Part shown: in pieces, positions 1 to 5,038 of the stretch
How positions within the stretch are numbered: the stretch's first letter is position 1
Layout of the letters: every line of letters begins with the position of its first letter
Assembly: GCA_002068715.1 (NCBI GenBank)
Contig: MWAR01000409.1
Location: 1-5,038, forward strand
DNA: 5,038 nucleotides
Reading direction: 5' to 3'
Origin: a bacterium ADurb.Bin374
Lineage (GTDB): Bacteria; Riflebacteria; Ozemobacteria; Ozemobacterales; Ozemobacteraceae
Position numbers and translations under genes: made by a program
Notes under the pieces: model-generated
Database searches by the model: none
Told to the model about the DNA's origin: nothing
What the model saw: only the letters and a program-made list of their open reading frames with translations

Positions 1-485
1 GACGTGATCGGCGTGGAGGTTCCTCCGTCGTTCACGCGGATTCGGACCTTGCGGTCGGCTAGTTTCACTTGCAGGTTGCCGGTGTCTTTGGCCGGCTGAC
101 TGGACGAAACGTCGACATTGTACGAGCGCACCTTGTATATCGTGGAACCGCTTCCCGTAAGCTTAACGATGACATTGTGCTGTTCGAACGTGACGGGATA
201 CAGGGTGAACTTTCCGCTCGCGGATGCTGTGGTATGGATCTCAGGATTTTTTTCGAGGAATACATAGGCGCGGTCGAGGTTGACAGCGGAAACGACGGAT
301 GCGTCGACAGGTCTGACCGAACCGCCGCCGGCCGGCGCCTGCACCGTTCCGCTGATGGAACCGTAACTGCCAGGCCCGGTGAGGAGCGGATCGTCGCCGC
401 TGCCGCTGCAGCCGAAGATGGCGAGCGCCGCCAATAAAATTCCGAGAAATATATAAACTCCGGAAATGCGGTGCCGACTTACCAT
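1..485 (-). CDS. Putative secreted lipoprotein, N-terminal 161 residues (C-terminus beyond left edge)
   Basis: The reading frame opens with ATG at 485-483 and stays open to the left edge, so the C-terminus is missing. The protein starts with a basic n-region (MVSRHR), a hydrophobic stretch at about residues 9-24, and a lipobox-like LAIFGC ending at Cys26. This fits a type II signal peptide with lipidation of Cys26 after cleavage by Lsp; Phe at -2 is not typical. A Gly/Ser/Asp-rich linker follows (27-43). A region beginning GSISGTV at 42-48 continues with TTASASGKFTLYPV near 85-98 and alternating beta-type residues, which resembles carboxypeptidase-regulatory or Ig-like beta-sandwich repeats of surface lipoproteins; that assignment is tentative. 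The start is supported by a GGGGGG Shine-Dalgarno-like run at 490-495, four bases upstream, and by a near-consensus promoter. It is probably envelope-anchored. Its specific function is unknown. Confidence 0.8.
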   Translation of the reverse strand, partial: MVSRHRISGVYIFLGILLAALAIFGCSGSGDDPLLTGPGSYGSISGTVQAPAGGGSVRPVDASVVSAVNLDRAYVFLEKNPEIHTTASASGKFTLYPVTFEQHNVIVKLTGSGSTIYKVRSYNVDVSSSQPAKDTGNLQVKLADRKVRIRVNDGGTSTPIT

Positions 486-514
486 GTTGCCCCCCGAAAA
501 ATGTGATTTTCGCT

Positions 515-544
515 ATTATGATGTGTGCGGTACGCCGCTGTCAA
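515..544 (-). promoter_or_regulatory. Sigma70-type promoter for the lipoprotein gene
   Basis: On the minus strand a perfect -35 box TTGACA (544-539) is followed by an 18-base spacer and the -10 box CATAAT (520-515), which matches TATAAT at five of six positions. Transcription would start near 508, giving a leader of about 23 bases before the ATG at 485. The promoter lies wholly in the 74-base gap after the stop of the upstream gene, so the lipoprotein is probably transcribed independently. The spacer holds a short dyad, GCGG-N4-CCGC (527-538 on the plus strand), and another dyad overlaps the outer edge of the -35 box. Either could bind a regulator, but both are short. Confidence 0.7.
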
Positions 545-559
545 TCGGCTCCGATCATT

Positions 560-1348
560 TCATTTCCGTCCCAGCCGCGTCAGCGATGCGACGATCGCCG
601 GTCGCTGCATCAGATTGTCGAGTATGATCGATGCCAGACCTTGCCCAGACAACCGTGCCAGTCGCTCGGCACAGTGACCTACCGTCCGTTCCAGCGCTTC
701 GAGGCCGCGGGCGAGATCGTCTCTGTTGGCCGCCTTCCGATCGGATTGGACGGCGGCGGCCCGCACGTAGAGATCGGCCATGGCAACATACAACCCGGGG
801 ATAGCCGAGCCTTTCAGGGCGCCGATGCTGAGCCAATGGCCTTCGTCCAGGATTTGCCCCAAGCGATCCGTGAGTTCTTCCTCCATGGAAACGCCGATCT
901 CGTCGAGTTCGATTGCCGCTAGAGCCGAGACGCCGAGATATGTCTCGCCCAGCTCGGAGAATTTCACCGATCCCCAGTTCCAGCCGAGGCGGGCAATGTC
1001 GGCGATCAGAGACAGTGTCGTTGAAAAACTGCCGACCCGGAGATCGCTGTCGAGGTTGCGCTCGAGAGCCTGAAAAACGATCGCACGAATCAGGCGGGCT
1101 TTCTGCGTTTCATCGGGCTGCTCTTCTCGCCCGATCATCTCGAGTCGTTCCCGCAACGATATGCAGGGCTGCCCGGAAACCGCCTGCCCGGCCCAGTCCT
1201 GCACCCTCTGCCAGATGACGAAACACTTCCGGCCGACATCGAAGTCGCTCGAATCCAGAATCGTTTCGAGATCCGCGAGCAGAAGCTCCGATTGTTCCTG
1301 GTCGAGAGTCATTTCCGGCTTCAGGACGAGGGGGGCAGAATGCTTCAT
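560..1348 (-). CDS. Hypothetical protein, 262 residues, predicted all-helical and cytoplasmic
   Basis: I do not recognise the family. The product has no signal peptide and no convincing membrane segment. It is rich in Leu, Ala, Glu, Asp and Arg in patterns typical of packed amphipathic helices: for example 15-32, 80-99, 108-121, 134-166 and 185-235. There are five Trp (46, 52, 123, 125, 172), including a WNW cluster in a helix-breaking stretch (GWNWGS, 122-127), and three scattered Cys (42, 62, 226) that form no metal-binding motif. No Walker, nuclease or DNA-binding motif is visible. The ATG at 1348 is preceded by a strong GGAGGA ribosome binding site (1354-1359) with a five-base gap, which fixes the start. 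The gene is divergent from the receiver-DUF2225 gene and lies upstream of, in the same direction as, the lipoprotein gene. A helical-repeat scaffold or adaptor is conceivable, but this is only inference. Confidence 0.78.
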   Translation of the reverse strand: MKHSAPLVLKPEMTLDQEQSELLLADLETILDSSDFDVGRKCFVIWQRVQDWAGQAVSGQPCISLRERLEMIGREEQPDETQKARLIRAIVFQALERNLDSDLRVGSFSTTLSLIADIARLGWNWGSVKFSELGETYLGVSALAAIELDEIGVSMEEELTDRLGQILDEGHWLSIGALKGSAIPGLYVAMADLYVRAAAVQSDRKAANRDDLARGLEALERTVGHCAERLARLSGQGLASIILDNLMQRPAIVASLTRLGRK

Positions 1349-1353
1349 GACGG

Positions 1354-1359
1354 TCCTCC
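1354..1359 (-). promoter_or_regulatory. Strong ribosome binding site of the helical hypothetical gene
   Basis: GGAGGA on the minus strand lies five bases before the ATG at 1348-1346. It is the best Shine-Dalgarno match in the window and decides the start of the 262-residue protein. Confidence 0.8.
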
Positions 1360-1383
1360 GTAAGAGAAGTGATGCTGGACGGT

Positions 1384-1412
1384 ATCATACACCTCATTTC
1401 GTGAAGAGGGAA
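1384..1412 (-). promoter_or_regulatory. Possible promoter of the helical hypothetical gene
   Basis: On the minus strand TATGAT (1389-1384) matches the -10 consensus at five of six positions and would start transcription near 1377, about 29 bases before the ATG. The hexamer 17 bases upstream, TTCCCT (1412-1407), matches the -35 consensus at only three positions. If used, the promoter is weak or needs an activator. The call rests on the -10 box and its position. Confidence 0.35.
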
Positions 1413-1492
1413 AATCGCCAGTCGGCCTGACGGAACAGCGCGATCGGAACCGAGGAGCTTTTTTATGAACGGGCCGCCAAGAGCGAACGTCT

Positions 1493-1522
1493 TTGACCTG
1501 GGGAAAGCGATAATGGTATGCT
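1493..1522 (+). promoter_or_regulatory. Extended -10 promoter for the receiver-DUF2225 gene
   Basis: TTGACC (1493-1498) matches the -35 consensus at five of six positions. After an 18-base spacer comes TATGCT (1517-1522), preceded by TGG, which supplies the TGn extension of an extended -10 element. Transcription would begin near 1529, leaving a leader of about 90 bases before the ATG at 1619. The relatively long leader and the weak ribosome binding site leave room for post-transcriptional control. Confidence 0.5.
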
Positions 1523-1618
1523 GATCGCAATCCGGTTAGAGGGGATACGGGCATTGTCGGAAAAGAAGACATATGCATGTGAAGCGTTGCGGCTGAGCCG
1601 GGAAATATCGACGGATAT

Positions 1619-2851
1619 ATGAGTACGCAGGTTGTCATCCTGACTCGCGATCCGATCTACTCGGTCTTTCTCGAGATGACGGTTCGCGAGTATGGCTTTG
1701 TTCCCCGCCTTGCCGCCGTCATGGAAAAAGTCGAGGAACTGTCGACGCTTGCCCCGACCGTGGCATGGATCATCGACCTCGACAACCAGACCTCGACCGT
1801 CGAACAGGTCGCGAAAAAGGCCAGAAAGCTCGCGCCGGACGTGAAACTCGTCTTCATGAGCTCCGCCTTCACGCGGGAACTCGCGAAAGAGTGCATCGCG
1901 CAACAGGCCCTGGGCCTTCTGGTGAAGCCGATTGCCATCGCCAGGCTCGTCGAGATGCTCAGCCTCCTTCGCCAGGAAATCACGCTGACCGAGTCGAACC
2001 AGGTGCTTCCGAAAAATGAGGAAGACGCAAAACAGGAGGAACTCGAAACAGGGGTGCCGATGGAGCACCCGTTTCTTCGCTACTCGAATTTGAAGTGTCC
2101 GGTTTGTTTCCGCCCGTTCCGGACGACCCGGTTCAAGCTCTGGACCGTGCCGGTGTCCGATACCGATACCGATTTCTGCCCCATCTGCAACGAATCCGTC
2201 CATCCCGAACTGTATACCGTGGTGGTGTGTCCCGCCTGTTATTTTGCACACTATATCGGAAAGTTCGAGGAAACCCGTGTCATCCCCGAACGGGCGAGGA
2301 CATTTCTCTCACCGGTCGGCATCGAGGAACGCAAGAAAATCGCGTTCAAGCTCGAAAGCTTCTGCGGAGAGCGAACCCTTCTGCATGGCATCAAGAGTTT
2401 CGAACTTGCGGCGCACGACGCTGAACAACTGAAGATGTCCGGCTGGGTGAAACTGGCCGGCGAATTCTACCTGAAATGCTCATGGTTGTGCCGACGAATG
2501 GGACATGGCCTCCACGAAAAGCAGGCCCAGGAGAAGGCGCTCGACTTTTTCGTCAGGGCCTACAAGCCCTATCGGGCCGACGGAGGGAAATATCCGGGGC
2601 CGATGATCATTCAGAGCCGTATGGAGCCAGGGCTGGAGCCGCTTCTCGAACGCGGCATCGTCGTCACCGGATTCCTCATCGGCGAACTGGCGCGACGGCT
2701 CGGTGACCTGCGTATGGCCCGCGAGTATTTCGACGAGGTGCTCGAACTGCCATTCCTCAACAAGTTCACTTCGCTCGTCACCCACGTGAACCACGTGGCC
2801 CGCCTCCTGAAAGAAACGGAGCAGGCTCTGCTCAACTCCCAGAATCCCTGA
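1619..2851 (+). CDS. Receiver domain fused to a DUF2225-type cysteine-rich/TPR-like domain
   Basis: This 410-residue protein has two parts. Residues 1-120 look like a CheY-type receiver domain: strand VVILTRD with acidic Asp11, phosphoacceptor Asp53 at the end of strand WIID, Ser81 after VFMS, and Lys103-Pro104 in LLVKP. A charged linker spans about 120-150. Residues 158-217 carry three CxxC pairs (Cys160/163, 187/190, 204/207) in the pattern CPVC...F, D-x-DFC, ELYxVVVCPxC-x-FA. This matches my memory of DUF2225 and suggests a zinc site. The rest is helical, with TPR-like stretches at 303-318 and 355-377. No DNA-binding or enzymatic output domain is seen, so protein-protein output is likely. 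ATG 1619 is the only plausible start: an in-frame stop lies at 1580-1582, and strand 1 begins at residue 4. The ribosome binding site is weak (GGA three bases upstream). No sensor kinase is in the window, so the regulator appears to be an orphan. Confidence 0.85.
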   Translation: MSTQVVILTRDPIYSVFLEMTVREYGFVPRLAAVMEKVEELSTLAPTVAWIIDLDNQTSTVEQVAKKARKLAPDVKLVFMSSAFTRELAKECIAQQALGLLVKPIAIARLVEMLSLLRQEITLTESNQVLPKNEEDAKQEELETGVPMEHPFLRYSNLKCPVCFRPFRTTRFKLWTVPVSDTDTDFCPICNESVHPELYTVVVCPACYFAHYIGKFEETRVIPERARTFLSPVGIEERKKIAFKLESFCGERTLLHGIKSFELAAHDAEQLKMSGWVKLAGEFYLKCSWLCRRMGHGLHEKQAQEKALDFFVRAYKPYRADGGKYPGPMIIQSRMEPGLEPLLERGIVVTGFLIGELARRLGDLRMAREYFDEVLELPFLNKFTSLVTHVNHVARLLKETEQALLNSQNP

Positions 2852-3032
2852 GCCAGCCTTCCGCCCTCACGCCGGCAAAAAAAGAAGAGCGTTTCATCAC
2901 AGAGATACAACGACCGTTTTACCGGCGAGACATCGTGACACGGAGGAATTTCACGAAATTATCGCATGTTCCGGACCTGACGGTTCATCTGTGTCGGGCA
3001 GAGTCGGATTTGTAACCCTCCCTATACAACGG

Positions 3033-3069
3033 TGACAAAACAAAACGCCCGCCGTTTCCGGCGGGCGTT
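3033..3069 (-). terminator. Rho-independent terminator of the EF-G-like gene
   Basis: A perfect 10-bp stem (arms 3044-3053 and 3060-3069, AACGCCCGCC with GGCGGGCGTT) encloses a six-base loop. On the minus strand it is followed by TTGTTTTGTC, a T-rich tract. It starts 14 bases after the stop codon at 3086-3084. On the plus strand the bases after the stem are not T-rich, so it should work poorly for the convergent receiver-DUF2225 gene. Confidence 0.9.
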
Positions 3070-3083
3070 CACTATACTTGTTG

Positions 3084-5038
3084 TTATTCTTCGGCGGCTT
3101 CTTCGCCCTTGCGGCCGTATTCCTTGATGACCTGCTCGGTCACGTTGGCCGGCACTTCTTCATAGTGGTCGAACTTCATTGTGAACTCGGCACGCGACTG
3201 GGTCATCGACTTGAGGTCGGTCGAGTATTTGTACATCTCGGCCAGCGGCACGGAGGCCTTGACCTGCTGCTGCCCGCCCATCGGCTCCATGCCGAGGATG
3301 CGGCCGCGGCGGGAGTTCAGATCGCCGATGACGCTGCCCATGAACTCGTCCGGGGTGAAGACGCAGACCTCGTAGATCGGCTCGAGCAGGATCGGCTTGG
3401 CCTGGGCCATGCCGGTCTTGAACGCGATCGTGGCGGCCAGTTTGAACGCCAGTTCGGAGGAATCGACATCGTGATAGGAGCCGAAGTGAAGCGTCGCCTT
3501 GAAGTCGATCATCGGGAACCCGGCGAGAACGCCACGCTTGCGCGCTTCCTGCAGGCCCTTCTCGACGGCCGGAATGAAGTTGCGGGGAACGACGCCGCCG
3601 ACGATGGCATCGACGAACTCGAAATCCTTGCCCGGATTTGGCTCGAATGCGATCGTGACGTCGCCATACTGGCCGCGGCCGCCGGATTGCTTCTTGTGCT
3701 TCCCCTGGACGTCCGCCTTGCCCTTGATCGTCTCGCGGAACGGAATGCGGGGCTTGCTGATCTCGACGTCGACGTTCCAGCGGCTCTTGAGGCGGCTGAT
3801 CGCCACGTCGATGTGGGTGTCGCCGAGGCCGGAGATCAGGCCCTGGCTCATCTCGGCGTCGAATTCGTATTTAAGGACGCCGTCGTCGTTGCACAGGGTG
3901 TGCAGACCGGTTCCCATCTTTTCCTGGTCGTTCTTCGTCTTGGGGGCGATCGCGTAGGTCAGCTTGGGTTCGGGAAGAGCCGGGAGCTGGAACACGACGT
4001 TGAAGCTCTTGTCACAGAGGGTGTCGCCGCGCACGGAGACTTTCGGCTTCACCAGCATCGCGATGTCGCCGGCAGCAACCGCGTCGAGGTCGATTCTGTT
4101 TTTGCCGCGCATCGTGTAGAACGAGCTGAACCGCTCGGTGTTCTCACGGGTGGGATTGTAATAATCGGTTCCGGAGGCCATCTTCCCGCTGATGACGCGC
4201 AGGAAGATCATGTCACCGGCCTGCTCGTTGACTTTTTTGAAGATGAAGCCGGCGAAGGGGCCGTCGGCCTTCGGCTCGACCTTGACCTTCGTGTCGGTGC
4301 CGGCCGTGACGGCTTCGACGGCGCCGCGATCGACGGGCGAGGGCATGCAGTTGGCGATGAAATCGAGAACCTGGTCACCGCCGAGATTCCTGAGGGCCAT
4401 GCCGCAGATGAGAGGCTTGATCTTGTTCGCCGCGAGGCCAAGCTTGAGAGCGCGCCGCAGCTCGTCGTTGGCGATGGCTTGGCCGTCGAAGAACTTGTTC
4501 AGAAGCTCGTCGTCGCATTCGACGATCGATTCGATCATGCTCTCGCGCATCTTGGCGGCCATCTCGGTCATGTCGGCCGGGATGTCCTTGGTTTCGACCT
4601 TCTTGCCGGCGTCGTCGGTGTAGGCGTAGGCCTTCATCTCGATCAGGTCGATGACGCCCTTCAGGTTCGTCGCGGTGCCCCAGGGCAGCTGGATCGGGAT
4701 GATCTTGGCGTCGAACGCCTTCAGGTCGTCGATCAGCTTCGCGACGTTGATGTTTTCCTTGTCGAGCTTGCTGAGGTAGACGGCGCGCGGAATGTTGTAG
4801 TCGTTCAGGATCTTCCAGTTCTTTTCAGTTCCGACTTCGATGCCGGAGCTGGCGTTGATCACAACGATCGCGGCATCCATTGCCGGAATGACCTTGTATA
4901 CTTCGCCGAGGAAATCATCGAAGCCGGGCGTATCGAGCACGTTGATCTTGACGTCTTTCCACTCGAGGCAAGCGAGGGACGTGCCGACGGTGGTCTTGCG
5001 CTTCAGCTCTTCGGGGTCGTAGTTCATCACGGACGAAC
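3084..5038 (-). CDS. fusA: Elongation factor G-like translational GTPase (EF-G-2-type paralogue), N-terminus beyond right edge
   Basis: The frame is open to the right edge; about 50 N-terminal residues, including the P-loop (G1), are missing. Numbering is from GTG 5030, an internal codon. YDPEELKRK (4-12) precedes switch I. G3 is DTPGFDDF (33-40), with Phe where EF-G has the catalytic His. G4 is SKLD (87-90) instead of NKxD. The G5 region is near CGMALRNLG (209-217). Domain II covers about 256-345, and domain III (PKTKNDQEKMG, 363-373) about 355-430. Domain IV has HKKQSGGRGQYG (445-456) and the tip loop GSYHDVDSS (517-525) with its translocation His intact. Domain V covers about 548-628, and the tail is acidic. 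Family knowledge: IEVGTEK and a G3 aromatic residue are typical of the EF-G-2/EF-G-like paralogues (Thermus EF-G-2, mycobacterial FusA2), which bind GTP and ribosomes. The symbol therefore denotes the family, not necessarily the essential EF-G. The product is cytoplasmic. Its promoter is outside the window; a terminator follows the stop. Confidence 0.93.
   Translation of the reverse strand, partial: SSVMNYDPEELKRKTTVGTSLACLEWKDVKINVLDTPGFDDFLGEVYKVIPAMDAAIVVINASSGIEVGTEKNWKILNDYNIPRAVYLSKLDKENINVAKLIDDLKAFDAKIIPIQLPWGTATNLKGVIDLIEMKAYAYTDDAGKKVETKDIPADMTEMAAKMRESMIESIVECDDELLNKFFDGQAIANDELRRALKLGLAANKIKPLICGMALRNLGGDQVLDFIANCMPSPVDRGAVEAVTAGTDTKVKVEPKADGPFAGFIFKKVNEQAGDMIFLRVISGKMASGTDYYNPTRENTERFSSFYTMRGKNRIDLDAVAAGDIAMLVKPKVSVRGDTLCDKSFNVVFQLPALPEPKLTYAIAPKTKNDQEKMGTGLHTLCNDDGVLKYEFDAEMSQGLISGLGDTHIDVAISRLKSRWNVDVEISKPRIPFRETIKGKADVQGKHKKQSGGRGQYGDVTIAFEPNPGKDFEFVDAIVGGVVPRNFIPAVEKGLQEARKRGVLAGFPMIDFKATLHFGSYHDVDSSELAFKLAATIAFKTGMAQAKPILLEPIYEVCVFTPDEFMGSVIGDLNSRRGRILGMEPMGGQQQVKASVPLAEMYKYSTDLKSMTQSRAEFTMKFDHYEEVPANVTEQVIKEYGRKGEEAAEE

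Noticed and set aside
69..437. 122-codon plus-strand frame
   Set aside because: It is antisense to the lipoprotein gene, which has a signal peptide, lipobox and promoter. The plus-strand translation is low-complexity Arg/Ala-rich.
503..922. 139-codon plus-strand frame
   Set aside because: It lies antisense to the 262-residue helical gene and across the lipoprotein promoter, its composition is shadow-like, and it has no ribosome binding site or domain.
1441..1464. T-run at 1459-1464 as a plus-strand terminator
   Set aside because: The preceding bases form no stem longer than four pairs, and no plus-strand gene lies upstream to terminate.
1463..2251. 262-codon minus-strand frame antisense to the receiver-DUF2225 gene
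   Set aside because: It overlaps a plus-strand gene with clear domain content. Its translation is His/Arg/Gly-rich with no recognisable family, as expected of an antisense shadow in G+C-rich DNA.
3044..3069. The same hairpin as a bidirectional terminator for the receiver-DUF2225 gene
   Set aside because: The plus-strand bases after the stem (CACTATACTTG) have no T-tract, and the hairpin is about 190 bases beyond the stop at 2851.
3499..3957. 152-codon plus-strand frame inside the EF-G-like gene
   Set aside because: It is antisense to strongly conserved EF-G domains III and IV; its translation is Ser/Arg/Pro-rich and shadow-like.
5028..5030. GTG as the start of the EF-G-like protein
   Set aside because: The frame continues upstream to the edge, and the first visible residues align with the region just before switch I, well after the P-loop. 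The true start is therefore outside the window.
1..5038. tRNA, rRNA, CRISPR array, insertion sequence or riboswitch
   Set aside because: I saw no direct-repeat array, no terminal inverted repeats with a transposase, and no recognisable structured RNA on either strand. The non-coding gaps are short and account mostly for promoters and one terminator.

Overview
This is a bacterial window with moderately high G+C (by eye about 55-60%). It holds four protein genes, no RNA genes and no sign of a mobile element. Three genes lie on the minus strand and one on the plus strand. Gene spacing is ordinary, promoters resemble the sigma70 consensus, and the right-hand gene ends in a classical Rho-independent terminator. 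The host cannot be named securely. A lipoprotein, an EF-G-2-type GTPase and a DUF2225 protein point to a deep-branching Gram-negative-type lineage (Spirochaetota, Riflebacteria or a similar phylum), but this is a low-confidence guess.

Layout: (1) 1-485, minus: N-terminal part of a secreted lipoprotein with a lipobox and a beta-sandwich-like region, cut by the left edge. (2) 486-559: short gap holding a near-consensus promoter for the lipoprotein. (3) 560-1348, minus: a 262-residue, probably all-helical cytoplasmic protein of unknown function with a strong ribosome binding site. (4) 1349-1618: divergent promoter region, with a good extended -10 promoter candidate rightward and a weaker one leftward. 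(5) 1619-2851, plus: a 410-residue fusion of a response-regulator receiver domain to a cysteine-rich DUF2225-type domain with a TPR-like helical tail. (6) 2852-3083: gap between convergent genes, containing the terminator of the next gene. (7) 3084-5038, minus: an elongation factor G-like translational GTPase whose N-terminal P-loop lies beyond the right edge.

The genes do not form an obvious pathway. The two left-hand minus-strand genes run in the same direction but each appears to have its own promoter. The receiver-DUF2225 gene is transcribed divergently from the helical protein and could share a control region with it. The EF-G-like gene is an independent unit converging on it. The most unusual items are the receiver-DUF2225 architecture (an orphan response regulator with three CxxC pairs instead of a DNA-binding output) and the EF-G-like protein with altered G3 (DTPGF instead of DTPGH) and G4 (SKLD instead of NKxD) motifs but an intact domain IV tip. 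No strong case for a multi-gene novel defence or mobile system can be made from this window.
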